This document shows, piece by piece, positions 51,195 through 60,375 of a stretch of 64,000 nt of DNA; position 1 is the first letter of the stretch, and every line of letters begins with the position of its first letter. The notes under the pieces were generated by a model. It was not told the DNA's origin and ran no database searches. It saw only the letters and a program-made list of their open reading frames with translations. Source of the stretch: Thiohalophilus sp. Lineage in GTDB: Bacteria > Pseudomonadota > Gammaproteobacteria > UBA6429 > Thiohalophilaceae. The stretch spans positions 372,001-436,000 of the forward strand of contig NZ_JAXHMV010000008.1 in NCBI RefSeq assembly GCF_034521165.1, written 5' to 3'. The position numbers and the translations under genes were made by a program.

Positions 51195-53285
51195 ATGCTC
51201 GATGAATACCTTGAGCCCGAGCAGGTCGCCGAGGTCTACCAGGCCTACCTGTTCGGGGCCGAGGCGCATGACGGTCAGCACCGCCTGAGCGGTGAACCCT
51301 ATATCACCCACCCGGTCGCCGTGGCCCGCATCCTCGCGGAACTGCACGTGGATCACCTCAGCATCATGGCGGCCATATTGCATGATGTGATCGAAGACAC
51401 CGAGATCGCCAAGGAACTGGTGGAAAAGCGCTTCGGCAAGGACGTGGCGGAACTGGTCGACGGGGTCTCCAAGCTGACCCACATCCACTTCGAGAACAAG
51501 GCCGAGGCGCAGGCGGAAAACTTCCGCAAGATGATGCTGGCCATGACCCGCGATATCCGGGTGATACTGATCAAGCTGGCCGACCGGTTGCACAATATGC
51601 GTACCCTGGGCGTTATGCGCCCCGACAAGCGCCGGCGCATTGCCCGCGAAACCCTGGATATCTACGCGCCGATTGCCAACCGCCTGGGCATGAACAATGT
51701 GCGCCTGGAACTGGAGGATCTCGGCTTCAGTGCCATGTACCCGTGGCGCAGCCGGATTCTCGACGAAGGCCTGCGCAAGGCGCGCGGTAATCGCAAAGAG
51801 ATCGTCACCAAGATGGAAGAAACCATCAAAACCCGCCTGGAGCAGGAAGGGTTGAACGGGCAGGTGATCGGTCGCGAGAAACATCTGTACAGCATTTATA
51901 AAAAAATGCGCGACAAGCATCTGGCCTTCAGTGAAGTGATGGATGTCTACGCATTTCGCATTATCGTCGACAGTGTCGATGCCTGTTACCGGGTACTGGG
52001 CGCGATCCATAATCTCTATACGCCGGTGCCCGGCCGCTTCAAGGATTATATTGCCATCCCCAAGGCCAACGGTTATCAATCCCTGCATACCGTATTGATG
52101 AGTCCCTACGGTGTGGCCATTGAAGTGCAGATTCGTACCGAGGACATGCACAAGGTTTCCGAAGCCGGGATTGCCGCCCACTGGCTGTACAAGACCAACG
52201 AAAACATCAGTAACAATGCCCAGAAGCGCGCCCGTCAGTGGCTGCATGAACTGCTGGAAATGCAGCAGAACGCCGGTAACTCCATCGAGTTTCTCGAGCA
52301 CGTCAAGATCGATCTTTTCCCCGACGAAGTTTACGTGCTCACCCCCAATGGCGAGATCAAGGTCCTGCCACGTGGCGCCACGGCGGTCGACTTTGCCTAT
52401 GCGGTGCATACCGATGTGGGCAACCAGTGTGTGGCGGCCAAGATCGATCGACGCCTGATGCCCTTGCGCACCGTTCTGCTCAACGGACAGACCGTCGAGA
52501 TCGTCACCTCGAAGGGAGCCCAGCCCAACCCGGCCTGGCTGGATTTTGTCACCACCGCCAAGGCCCGTTCCAACATTCGCGCGTTCTTGAAAAACCTGCG
52601 CAAGGAAGAGGCGACCATTCTCGGTATGCGCCTGCTTAACAAGAGCCTGGCCGCTCATGGTGCCGCGCTCGAAGAGCTGGCTGAAGAGCCGGTACAGCGG
52701 GTGCTCGGGGAGTTTAACTTCGAGAACATGGAGCAGATGTTCAGCGAGATCGGTTTCGGTAACCAGATGGCCATGGTCATCGCCCGCGCGCTGATGTCCG
52801 GCGAACGGGAGCCTGCCGGCGAGAGTGCCAGGACCTCGGCCCGGCCGCTGGCGATCAAGGGTACTGAGGGCGCGGTCGTGACCTATGCCAAATGTTGCCG
52901 GCCGATCCCCGGCGATCCGATTCTGGGCTTTGTCACCTCGGGCCGCGGTATCGTGATTCACACCGAGGACTGCAAGAACGTCGCCGAGTATCGTAACCGG
53001 CCCGAGAAATGGATCGACGTCAAATGGGAACAGGAAATCGAAGGCGAATTCCCCATCGATATTCGTATGCTGGTCTATAATCAGCGCGGCGTCCTGGCCA
53101 CCATCGCTGCGACCCTCTCGGAGATGGAAGCCAACATCGAAAACGTCAGCATCGAAGAACGCGACGGCCTGCATTCGACCCTGAGTTTTACCGTCTCGGT
53201 GAAAAACCGCCAGCACCTGGCGCGCATCATGCGTCATTTACGTAAGCTTGATATGGTTTCCCGCATTCACCGTTTGAAACGGTGA
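51195..53285 (+). CDS. spoT: Bifunctional (p)ppGpp synthetase/hydrolase SpoT
   Basis: 696 residues. The HD hydrolase domain is intact (GEPYITHPVAVARIL, ILHDVIEDT, LIKLADRLHNMRTL). The synthetase domain has YSIYKKMRDKHLAFSEVMDVYAFRIIV and PKANGYQSLHT. TGS (VLTPNGEIKVLPRGATAVDFAYAVHTD), zinc-finger/helical and ACT domains follow. First ATG is 51195, but in-frame codons before it read FRIRHLCEM, close to the N-terminal residues of relatives, so a non-canonical upstream start is possible. Follows rpoZ by 68 bases. Confidence 0.96.
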   Translation: MLDEYLEPEQVAEVYQAYLFGAEAHDGQHRLSGEPYITHPVAVARILAELHVDHLSIMAAILHDVIEDTEIAKELVEKRFGKDVAELVDGVSKLTHIHFENKAEAQAENFRKMMLAMTRDIRVILIKLADRLHNMRTLGVMRPDKRRRIARETLDIYAPIANRLGMNNVRLELEDLGFSAMYPWRSRILDEGLRKARGNRKEIVTKMEETIKTRLEQEGLNGQVIGREKHLYSIYKKMRDKHLAFSEVMDVYAFRIIVDSVDACYRVLGAIHNLYTPVPGRFKDYIAIPKANGYQSLHTVLMSPYGVAIEVQIRTEDMHKVSEAGIAAHWLYKTNENISNNAQKRARQWLHELLEMQQNAGNSIEFLEHVKIDLFPDEVYVLTPNGEIKVLPRGATAVDFAYAVHTDVGNQCVAAKIDRRLMPLRTVLLNGQTVEIVTSKGAQPNPAWLDFVTTAKARSNIRAFLKNLRKEEATILGMRLLNKSLAAHGAALEELAEEPVQRVLGEFNFENMEQMFSEIGFGNQMAMVIARALMSGEREPAGESARTSARPLAIKGTEGAVVTYAKCCRPIPGDPILGFVTSGRGIVIHTEDCKNVAEYRNRPEKWIDVKWEQEIEGEFPIDIRMLVYNQRGVLATIAATLSEMEANIENVSIEERDGLHSTLSFTVSVKNRQHLARIMRHLRKLDMVSRIHRLKR

Positions 53286-53288
53286 ATG

Positions 53289-53388
53289 CGGAGTTGGCAG
53301 TTTTAGCAGTTAGCAGTATGCAGTTATCAGTTGGCAGCATTCAATTGACTGCTAACTGCCAACTGATGACTGTCAACTATCAATAACA
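53289..53388. repeat. Inverted GTTGGCA heptamer arrays between spoT and ridA
   Basis: Plus-sense units AGTTAGC AGTATGC AGTTATC AGTTGGC AGC are followed, after CATTCAATTGA, by the inverse CTGCTAA CTGCCAA CTGATGA CTGTCAA CT. GCAGTTATCAGTTGGCAG can pair with CTGCCAACTGATGACTG. It could act as a transcript-end hairpin; there is no T-run. Confidence 0.75.
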
Positions 53389-53406
53389 ACACGATTGGAG
53401 CTTGTT

Positions 53407-53799
53407 ATGTCTCGCGAAATAATCCAAACCGATCACGCCCCGCAGGCCATTGGTCCCTATTCCCAGGCCGTGAAGGTCGACAACACCGTGTATCTGTCCG
53501 GCCAGATTCCACTGATCCCCGAGAGCATGGAACTGGTCACCGGCGACATCAATGCCCAGATCCGTCGCGTATTCGACAACCTGAGTGCTGTATGTGAAGC
53601 CGCCGGCGGCAGTCTGAACGATATTGCCAAGCTGAATATCTTTTTAACTGATCTGAGCCACTTCCCGACGGTCAACGAGATCATGAGCGAATATTTCGCC
53701 GAACCCTATCCCGCCCGCGCCGCCATCGGTGTTGCGTCGCTGCCCAAGGGCGCGGAAGTGGAGATGGATGCAGTAATGGTGCTAAACGGACAGGTTTAA
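53407..53799 (+). CDS. ridA: RidA family enamine/imine deaminase
   Basis: 130 residues from ATG 53407 (GGAG upstream). HAPQAIGPYSQAVKV, VYLSGQIPL, NLSAVCEAAGGSLNDIAKLNIFLTDL and YPARAAIGVASLPKGAEVEMDA are the RidA signatures, with the Arg that binds the substrate carboxylate in PARAAIGV. It detoxifies 2-aminoacrylate-type enamines. The spoT-ridA-recG order is conserved in many Gammaproteobacteria. Confidence 0.95.
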   Translation: MSREIIQTDHAPQAIGPYSQAVKVDNTVYLSGQIPLIPESMELVTGDINAQIRRVFDNLSAVCEAAGGSLNDIAKLNIFLTDLSHFPTVNEIMSEYFAEPYPARAAIGVASLPKGAEVEMDAVMVLNGQV

Positions 53800-53921
53800 C
53801 AGGTCGAACAAGGCGGGATGACGGTTATGCTTGTTCCGCCGGATAACAACAATTTTTTGTACAGGATGTAATCATGGATGATTTATTCAGTGCGATTTCC
53901 CGCGTGCTATAGTCTCCTGCC

Positions 53922-56012
53922 ATGGTGACACCGACTTCTTCCGCGACTGACCTGACCCGCCTCAAGGGGATTGGCCCGAAGATGGCCGAGCGCTTTGCGC
54001 GCCTGGGGATCGAGTCGGTGGAGCAGCTGTTGTTTCACCTGCCGCTGCGTTATGAAGATCGGACTCGTATTACGCCGCTGGGCGCGTTGCGGGCCGGCAT
54101 GCATGCAGTGGTTGAAGGGGAAGTGCAGCTCAGTGAAATTAAATTTGCTCGTCGGCGCATGTTGTTGACGCGGCTGAGCGATCGCACCGGGTTTATCACG
54201 CTGCGCTTTTTCCATTTCAACGCGCGCCAACAGGAAAGCCTGTCACGCGGTAAGTGGGTGCGGGCCTATGGCGAGGTGCGTCGGGGCAGTGGGGGGCTGG
54301 AGATGGTGCATCCCGAATTCAGTGTCATCGAGCCGGAACCCGCGCCCGAGGTGGAGGCGAGTCTGACGCCGGTTTATCCCGCCACCGAAGGGTTGCATCA
54401 ATTGACCCTGCGCAACGCGATGCAGCAGGCGCTGGCGTTATTGGGTTCGGATCGGTTGCATTTGCCCGAGTTGTTGCCGACGGATCTGCTGCAGGCCGAG
54501 GGTCTGCCGGATCTCAAACAGGCCTTGTTGTATGTGCATCAGCCACCGGTCGAAGCGGATCTGGATGAACTGCTGGAGGCGCAACATCCGGCCATGCAGC
54601 GGCTGATCATCGAGGATTTGCTGGCGCATGTGTTGAGTTTGCGCCAGTTGCGCCAGCGCAGTCATACCCATCAGGCCAAAGCGTTATCCGTACACGGTGA
54701 GCCGGGTGCACGGTTTCTGGCCGCACTGCCGTTTGAACTGACCGGTGCGCAGCAACGGGTGGTGGAGGAAATCAATACCGATCTGCAGCAAGGCCTTCCC
54801 ATGCAGCGTCTGGTGCAGGGGGATGTCGGTTCGGGCAAGACCGTGGTCGCGGCGCTGGCGGCACTGGCAGCGGTGGATGCCGGGGCCCAGGCGGCCATTA
54901 TGGCGCCGACCGAAATTCTGGCTGAACAACATTATCGCAATTTTGCCGAGTGGCTCACCCCTTTGGGAATCGAAGTGACCTGGCTGTCGGGCAAGGCGAA
55001 ACAGGGCGAACGGCGCGCGGCGCTGGATAAACTGGTCTCGGGCCAAACGGCGATCGCCGTGGGGACCCATGCCCTGTTCCAGGAAGACGTCGTGTTCGAT
55101 GATCTGGCGCTGGTGATCATCGATGAACAGCATCGCTTCGGCGTGCACCAGCGACTCGCGCTGCGCGAGAAGGGACGGCGGGAGGATGCGCTGCCGCACC
55201 AGCTGATCATGACTGCCACGCCGATTCCGCGCACGTTGAGCATGGCGGTGTATGCTGATCTCGATTGCTCAGTGATCGATGAACTGCCGCCGGGACGCAC
55301 CCCGGTGGAGACGGTGGTGATTCCCGATTCGCGTCGCGACGAGGTGGTCGCCCGGGTCCACCAGGCCTGCAAGCAGGGCTCGCAGGTCTACTGGGTCTGC
55401 ACCCTGATCGAGGAGTCGGAGGTGTTGCAATGCCAGGCAGCGGAAGAGACCGCGCAGGTACTGGCGCAAGCTCTGCCCGATGTACGGGTCGGGCTGGTCC
55501 ACGGGCGACTCAAGCCGGCCGACAAGGAAGCGGTCATGGCGCGCTTCAAGGCCGGCGAACTGGATTTGCTGGTGGCGACCACGGTGATCGAAGTCGGGGT
55601 GGATGTGCCCAATGCCGGGCTGATGATCATCGAAAACGCTGAACGCCTCGGTCTGGCCCAGTTGCATCAGCTGCGCGGGCGAGTCGGGCGCGGCAGCCGG
55701 GCGAGTGTCTGTGTTCTCATGTATCATGGCTCGCTTTCAACCAATGCGCGTGAACGACTGGCGGTGATGCGCCGCAGTAACGACGGCTTTGAGATCGCGC
55801 GCAAGGACATGGAACTGCGCGGTCCCGGCGAAGTGCTGGGAACGCGCCAGACCGGGATGCTGCAATTGAAAATCGCCGACCTGCAACGTGACGAGGCACT
55901 GATGCCCACCGTGATCAGCCTGACCGACCGGCTTCTCAAGGATCGCCCCGAGGCCGTCAAACCCCTGATTCAACGCTGGGTCGGGCAGGCCGTGCGTTAT
56001 GGCAGTGTCTAA
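53922..56012 (+). CDS. recG: ATP-dependent DNA helicase RecG
   Basis: 696 residues. The wedge domain occupies about 1-160 (LTRLKGIGPKMAERFARLGI at the start). The helicase core has Walker A LVQGDVGSGKTVVAALA, DEQHRFG for motif II, TATPIPRTLSM for motif III, LVATTVIEVGVDVPNA for motif V and QLRGRVGRGSRASVC for motif VI. It remodels stalled replication forks and Holliday junctions. The start ATG 53922 gives the normal length. Ten bases before ubiC. Confidence 0.96.
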   Translation: MVTPTSSATDLTRLKGIGPKMAERFARLGIESVEQLLFHLPLRYEDRTRITPLGALRAGMHAVVEGEVQLSEIKFARRRMLLTRLSDRTGFITLRFFHFNARQQESLSRGKWVRAYGEVRRGSGGLEMVHPEFSVIEPEPAPEVEASLTPVYPATEGLHQLTLRNAMQQALALLGSDRLHLPELLPTDLLQAEGLPDLKQALLYVHQPPVEADLDELLEAQHPAMQRLIIEDLLAHVLSLRQLRQRSHTHQAKALSVHGEPGARFLAALPFELTGAQQRVVEEINTDLQQGLPMQRLVQGDVGSGKTVVAALAALAAVDAGAQAAIMAPTEILAEQHYRNFAEWLTPLGIEVTWLSGKAKQGERRAALDKLVSGQTAIAVGTHALFQEDVVFDDLALVIIDEQHRFGVHQRLALREKGRREDALPHQLIMTATPIPRTLSMAVYADLDCSVIDELPPGRTPVETVVIPDSRRDEVVARVHQACKQGSQVYWVCTLIEESEVLQCQAAEETAQVLAQALPDVRVGLVHGRLKPADKEAVMARFKAGELDLLVATTVIEVGVDVPNAGLMIIENAERLGLAQLHQLRGRVGRGSRASVCVLMYHGSLSTNARERLAVMRRSNDGFEIARKDMELRGPGEVLGTRQTGMLQLKIADLQRDEALMPTVISLTDRLLKDRPEAVKPLIQRWVGQAVRYGSV

Positions 56013-56021
56013 GCGCGGCCG

Positions 56022-56576
56022 ATGAAACGTTGTGCCCACCGTTTTTGCCAGCCGGTCTGGCGTCGACGCGAGCAGTTGCTGACCCCGCCGCCGATCGCCG
56101 ACTGGTTGTTCGATACCGGTTCACTGACCCGGCGTTTACAACAGGCCTGTGCCGGCCACTTCCGGGTCGAGCTGGTCGACCAGCACTGGGCCCGACCGCA
56201 GCTCAACGAACGGCGCCGCCTGGGAATGTCCGCGCGACATCTGGCGCTGATCCGCCAGGTTTACCTGTACTGCGATGACACGCCCTGCGTGTTTGCCCGC
56301 ACGATTATTCCCCGTCCGACCCTCAGTGGCGCCGAGCGCCATCTCGCTGTGCTGGGTAACCGGCCGCTGGGCGCGGTGCTGTTCGCCGATCCCCGCATGC
56401 ATCGCGAGCCAATGGAATTCACCCGCCTGCAGGCCGGCGAGCGTCTGTTCGGGGCGGCGGTGCAGCGGCTCGATGCCGTGCCGGCCGTGATCTGGGGCCG
56501 CCGTTCGCTGTTTTACCTGGCAGCCAAGCCGCTGCTGGTGAACGAAATTTTTCTGCCCGCGATCGAAAAACTGTGA
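56022..56576 (+). CDS. ubiC: Chorismate lyase UbiC
   Basis: 184 residues. DWLFDTGSLTRRLQQACAGHF and LNERRRLGMSARHLALIRQVYLY match UbiC, with FARTIIPRPTLSG holding the product-binding Arg and the C-terminal KPLLVNEIFLPAI carrying the catalytic Glu. It splits chorismate into 4-hydroxybenzoate and pyruvate, the first committed step of ubiquinone synthesis. ubiA follows 92 bases downstream, supplying the next step. Confidence 0.93.
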   Translation: MKRCAHRFCQPVWRRREQLLTPPPIADWLFDTGSLTRRLQQACAGHFRVELVDQHWARPQLNERRRLGMSARHLALIRQVYLYCDDTPCVFARTIIPRPTLSGAERHLAVLGNRPLGAVLFADPRMHREPMEFTRLQAGERLFGAAVQRLDAVPAVIWGRRSLFYLAAKPLLVNEIFLPAIEKL

Positions 56577-56668
56577 ACTTCGTGTTTGACAGATTCTGAT
56601 TCCGCATGCCTCAGGATTATTGTTACAATTCAGCATTCACTCCCAGGCCAGCACACGACAGAGGTTGA

Positions 56669-57562
56669 ATGAATTCGCAGCGACCGGTGATAAACCGCGA
56701 TCAGATTCGCGACCGCCTGTATCAGTATTTCCTGCTGACCCGTCTGCACCGACCGATTGGTATTTTCCTGCTGTTATGGCCCACCCTGTGGGCGCTGTGG
56801 ATCGCGGCCGAGGGGTTTCCGCGGCTGGAGGTGTTCGTGGTGTTTGTGCTGGGCGTGATCCTGATGCGCTCGGCCGGCTGCGTGATTAACGATTACGCCG
56901 ATCGCGAGTTCGACCCGCATGTGTCGCGCACTCGCGAGCGACCCATCGCCAGCGGCAAGGTGCGTCCGCGCGAGGCGCTGGGACTGTTCGTGGGGCTCTG
57001 TTTACTGGCCTTTTTGCTGGTTCTGACCATGAACCGGCTGACGATCTATCTGGCCTTCGTCGGCGCGGCGCTGGCGGCGATCTACCCCTTTATGAAGCGT
57101 TATACCCATTTGCCCCAGGTGGTGCTGGGCATGGCCTTCGGCTGGGCGATTCCCATGGCGTTTGCGGCCCAGGCCGGCGAAGTGCCAAAGGTGGCCTGGC
57201 TGCTGTTTGTGATCAACGTGGTCTGGTCGGTGGCCTACGACACCATGTATGCCATGTCCGACCGCGAGGACGACCTGAAGGTCGGGGTCAAATCCACCGC
57301 CATCCTGTTCGGCGACGCGGACCGCTTGATCGTCGGCCTGATGCAGGGGCTGGTCTTGCTGGGACTGCTGTTGCTGGGGCGTCAGCTGGCGCTGGGAACA
57401 CCTTATTATATAGGCCTGCTGGCGGCGCTTGGTTTTGCCCTGTATCAGCAGTACCTGATCCGGGATCGGGAACCGGCGGCCTGTTTTCGGGCCTTTTTGA
57501 ACAACAGCTGGCTGGGCGGGGCGGTGTTTGCCGGGCTGCTGGTGGCTTACGCCTGGGGCTGA
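56669..57562 (+). CDS. ubiA: 4-hydroxybenzoate octaprenyltransferase UbiA
   Basis: 297 residues, about eight membrane helices. The two Asp-rich prenyl diphosphate-binding motifs are NDYADREFDPHVSRTRERP and YDTMYAMSDREDD. RLHRPIGIFLLLWPTLWALW is the usual N-terminus. It prenylates the UbiC product in the inner membrane. ubiC-ubiA is the standard order. Confidence 0.96.
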   Translation: MNSQRPVINRDQIRDRLYQYFLLTRLHRPIGIFLLLWPTLWALWIAAEGFPRLEVFVVFVLGVILMRSAGCVINDYADREFDPHVSRTRERPIASGKVRPREALGLFVGLCLLAFLLVLTMNRLTIYLAFVGAALAAIYPFMKRYTHLPQVVLGMAFGWAIPMAFAAQAGEVPKVAWLLFVINVVWSVAYDTMYAMSDREDDLKVGVKSTAILFGDADRLIVGLMQGLVLLGLLLLGRQLALGTPYYIGLLAALGFALYQQYLIRDREPAACFRAFLNNSWLGGAVFAGLLVAYAWG

Positions 57563-57593
57563 AACTGGAACTGAACCGGGCCGAACCCTGTTT

Positions 57594-57699
57594 TTGGCTG
57601 TAAATTGCACTACAATACTATACACTACAATAAGTTAGGTCTGATTTTTCGAGCTGGATATCAAGATCCGGCCTTAACCCTCGATGTCCGAAGACATCG
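57594..57699 (+). promoter_or_regulatory. Promoter and leader of the msh operon
   Basis: TTGGCT at 57594-57599, 16 bases and TACTAT at 57616-57621 form a plausible promoter; CACTACAATA occurs twice around it. In the leader, CGATGTC-CGAA-GACATCG (57682-57699) is a perfect small hairpin with a stable-looking tetraloop. Confidence 0.4.
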
Positions 57700-57749
57700 G
57701 ATAAATACTGAAGGGATTCCGGGTTATCAATTAAACAAGGGGGTGTTCC

Positions 57750-58727
57750 CTGTTCGGATGGCTGAAAAAATCCAGGGCGGTGCCGGGACTGATCGGAGTG
57801 CATCTCTCCGATCAGGGTATCGCCGTGGCGGCCGTCCGTTACCAGGGGGAGCAGCCGGTACTGGTCGCGTGTGAATTCGTGACCGCCAGCCCGGCCGAAC
57901 GCCCCCGGGCGCTGGCCAAGGTGCTGGACGGGGAGGCCCTGAACGGCATGCGGGTCAGCACCGTGCTCAATCACGGCGAATTCGATCTGCAAATGATCGA
58001 GGCGCCGGAGGTAGCCGAGGACGAGTTACAGGCGGCGGTACGCTGGCGCATCAAGGACCGGCTCGAGTTCGATATCAATGAGGCGGTGCTGGATGTGTTT
58101 ACCATCCCGGGTCAGCAGGAGCGCGGTCGCCGGCCCATGGTGTATGTGGTCGCGGCCCGCCAGGAGCGGGTCAAACAGTACATCGACGAACTGGAGGGGG
58201 CCGGCGCGGATCTCTGCTGCGTGGATATTCCCGAGCTGGCGCAGCGCAATCTGGCCGTGCGTCTGCCCGAGGACGCCCGCGGGGTGGCCATGTTGTCGCT
58301 GGGCCCTGATTCGGGCCTGCTGACCCTGACCCGCGAAGGCACGATTTATCTGGCGCGGGAGCTGGATGTGGGCTATCGCATGCTCGAGTCGAGCGCCGCG
58401 GCAGCCGGCAGCGGCGATGGCCTGCAGCTGGAGGCCGGAAGCTCGCCGGATCAGCAGCGGGCGTTGGACACCATCGTGCTGGAAGTGCAGCGCTCGCTGG
58501 ATTACTTCGAAAGCCATTTCGGTTTGCCCCCCATCAGTCATCTGGCTCTCGCTCCGACCCCGGCGCCGTTGCCCGATTTGCTCGAATACCTGGGCAGTAA
58601 CCTCGGGGTGTCGATCAAGCCGCTGGAACTGGGTGAGCTGCTCGAGGCGGAGCCCCTGCCGGATCGAAGCCTCCAGGCCGAAACACTGCTGGCCATCGGA
58701 GCCGCACTGCGGGGGCCGGGAATATGA
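57750..58727 (+). CDS. mshI: MSHA pilus biogenesis protein MshI (PilM-like)
   Basis: 325 residues from a CTG start at 57750, an actin-like ATPase of the inner-membrane pilus platform. The CTG is proposed because AAGGGGGTG lies six bases upstream and the codons from it read (M)FGWLKKSRAVPGLIGVHLS, the normal MshI beginning; a GTG at 57780 would lose ten conserved residues and has no ribosome site. Later blocks: ELQAAVRWRIKDRLEFDI, VYVVAARQERVKQYID, VDIPELAQRNL and EVQRSLDYFESHF. The stop overlaps the next gene as ATGA. Confidence 0.88.
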   Translation: MFGWLKKSRAVPGLIGVHLSDQGIAVAAVRYQGEQPVLVACEFVTASPAERPRALAKVLDGEALNGMRVSTVLNHGEFDLQMIEAPEVAEDELQAAVRWRIKDRLEFDINEAVLDVFTIPGQQERGRRPMVYVVAARQERVKQYIDELEGAGADLCCVDIPELAQRNLAVRLPEDARGVAMLSLGPDSGLLTLTREGTIYLARELDVGYRMLESSAAAAGSGDGLQLEAGSSPDQQRALDTIVLEVQRSLDYFESHFGLPPISHLALAPTPAPLPDLLEYLGSNLGVSIKPLELGELLEAEPLPDRSLQAETLLAIGAALRGPGI

Positions 58728-59341
58728 TGGCGAACCAGCAGATCAATCTCTATCAGGATCTTTTCCGCGAACAGCAGCTGCCGGTCTCGGCGCGGCAGGT
58801 GAGCCGGGCGCTGCCGGGCCTGATCGTGTTGCTGGCACTGGTGTCCGGCTTCGTGCAATGGCAGCAACAGGGGCTCGATGCCGAGCTGGCGGAACGCGAA
58901 CAGCGCAAGGCCGAGCTGGAACACCAGGTCGCGACACTGCGCGAAAAACTCGCGGCCCGTGAGGGCGATCAACAGTTGCAGCAGGCCGTCGAGGCATTGA
59001 ATAAAGAGCTGGCAGTCAAGCAACAGATTCTGCAGGCGCTGTCCGGCAAACGTTTTGGCAATACCGAAGGCTTTGAGGCACATCTGACGGGGCTGGCACG
59101 CCAGCGCATCGACGGGCTGTGGTTGACCGAACTGGCCCTGCGCCAGGGCGGCACGCGCCTTGACATGCAGGGGCGCAGTCTCAAGCCCGAGTATGTGCCC
59201 AACTATTTGCAGAAACTGTCCGCCGAGGCGATCTTCGCCGGCACCGAATTCGATAATTTCAGTATCCGTCGTAACGCGGACCAGCCCCGGCAGCTGGATT
59301 TTCAGTTGCAAAGCCGGGTGAAGCAGGAGGCCGCCGAATGA
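58724..59341 (+). CDS. PilN-like MSHA biogenesis protein
   Basis: 205 residues. NQQINLYQDLFREQQLP at the N-terminus is the typical PilN/MshI2 start, followed by a membrane helix (ALPGLIVLLALVSGFV), a coiled coil (about 45-100, ELAEREQRKAELEHQVATL) and a small ferredoxin-like domain (GLWLTELALRQGGTRLDMQG). It links PilM-like MshI with the PilO-like MshJ in the membrane. Overlaps both neighbours by ATGA. Confidence 0.88.
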   Translation: MMANQQINLYQDLFREQQLPVSARQVSRALPGLIVLLALVSGFVQWQQQGLDAELAEREQRKAELEHQVATLREKLAAREGDQQLQQAVEALNKELAVKQQILQALSGKRFGNTEGFEAHLTGLARQRIDGLWLTELALRQGGTRLDMQGRSLKPEYVPNYLQKLSAEAIFAGTEFDNFSIRRNADQPRQLDFQLQSRVKQEAAE

Positions 59342-60000
59342 AGCAGACACTGCAACAGTGGGCCGAACGCTTTGATGCGCTGACGTTACGCGAGCGGCTG
59401 ATTCTGGGCGTGGGCGCCCTGCTGGTGATCGCCATCCTGTGGCTGGAGTTCGTTTTCCTGGCCCAGACACAGCAGAACGAGAGTCTGAGCAATCGCATAC
59501 AGACTACCGATTCGCAAATCGATGCTCTCGAACAACAGATTGCGGCGCTGAGCGGCGAGTCGGCGCGTGATCCCGATCAGGCCAAGCGTCGGCGTCAGGC
59601 AAAGTTGCAGGAACAACTGGCCGAGGTGGATGCCCGGCTGCAGGAAAAAACCGCCAGTCTGATCAGTCCGGCGCAGATGGCGCAGGTGCTGGAGGCGGTG
59701 TTGACGCAAAAAACCGATCTCAAGTTGATCTCGGTGCGCAACCTGCCGATCCAGCCGTTGCTCGAATTGTCCGGTGATGCGGAAGGAGATTATCCCGACT
59801 CGGGCGTTTATCGCCATGGGATGCAGATCGAATTCAGCGGCAGCTATCTGAGTACGCTGGACTATCTCAAGGCCTTGCAGGAACTGCAATGGGATTTTTA
59901 CTGGGACAGTCTGCAATTGCAGGTGAAAAGTTATCCGGTTTCCAGCGTGACCATTACCGTGCATACCCTGAGTCTCAAAGAGGGTTGGATCGGTGTTTGA
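59338..60000 (+). CDS. mshJ: MSHA biogenesis protein MshJ (PilO-like)
   Basis: 220 residues. A membrane helix (LILGVGALLVIAILWLEFVFL, ~20-40) is followed by a coiled coil (~45-110) and the PilO-type domain with NLPIQPLLEL, YRHGMQIEFSGSYLSTLDYLKALQEL and DSLQLQVKSYPVSSVTITVHTLS. Periplasmic alignment partner of the PilN-like protein. Starts in an ATGA overlap. Confidence 0.9.
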   Translation: MKQTLQQWAERFDALTLRERLILGVGALLVIAILWLEFVFLAQTQQNESLSNRIQTTDSQIDALEQQIAALSGESARDPDQAKRRRQAKLQEQLAEVDARLQEKTASLISPAQMAQVLEAVLTQKTDLKLISVRNLPIQPLLELSGDAEGDYPDSGVYRHGMQIEFSGSYLSTLDYLKALQELQWDFYWDSLQLQVKSYPVSSVTITVHTLSLKEGWIGV

Positions 60001-60325
60001 CAGGGCCGCTACCGGGTTGTTGATGTTGGGGCTGGTATTCGCCACGCCGGTGGCCGCGCAGCTGGATGATCCGACCCGCCCGCCGGGTTATCGACTGTAT
60101 GTGCCGGGGGGCAAATCGGCGGCGCCCAGCTGGCATGTGGACACTATCAAGATCGGCGAGCAAGAACGGATCGCCGTGATCAACGGCCAGCGCGTCCGCG
60201 AGGGCGACAGTGTTAACGGCGCCAGGGTGCTGGCGATTCAGCCCGGCTATGTGCAGTTGCGCTACAAACAGGAAGAGATCGCTATCCGGCTCGTACCGGG
60301 TGGCATTCGCAAACAGTTTCGCTAG
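59993..60325 (+). CDS. mshK: MSHA biogenesis protein MshK (PilP-like)
   Basis: 110 residues, GTG start inside the last codons of mshJ. A signal peptide (GLLMLGLVFATPVAAQ) precedes the short MshK domain: LDDPTRPPGYR, TIKIGEQERIAVINGQRVREGD, AIQPGYVQLRYKQEEIAI and the C-terminal PGGIRKQFR. It links inner-membrane components to the secretin MshL. Confidence 0.88.
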   Translation: MFDRAATGLLMLGLVFATPVAAQLDDPTRPPGYRLYVPGGKSAAPSWHVDTIKIGEQERIAVINGQRVREGDSVNGARVLAIQPGYVQLRYKQEEIAIRLVPGGIRKQFR

Positions 60326-60375
60326 ACAATGATCGCGGCCTGGCCGCGGAGCAGGCAATCGTGCTGGAAAAAGCT

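Noticed and set aside
51141..53237. 698-codon minus-strand frame antisense to spoT
   Set aside because: Mirrors spoT over its full length, with no recognisable domain; an effect of codon bias.
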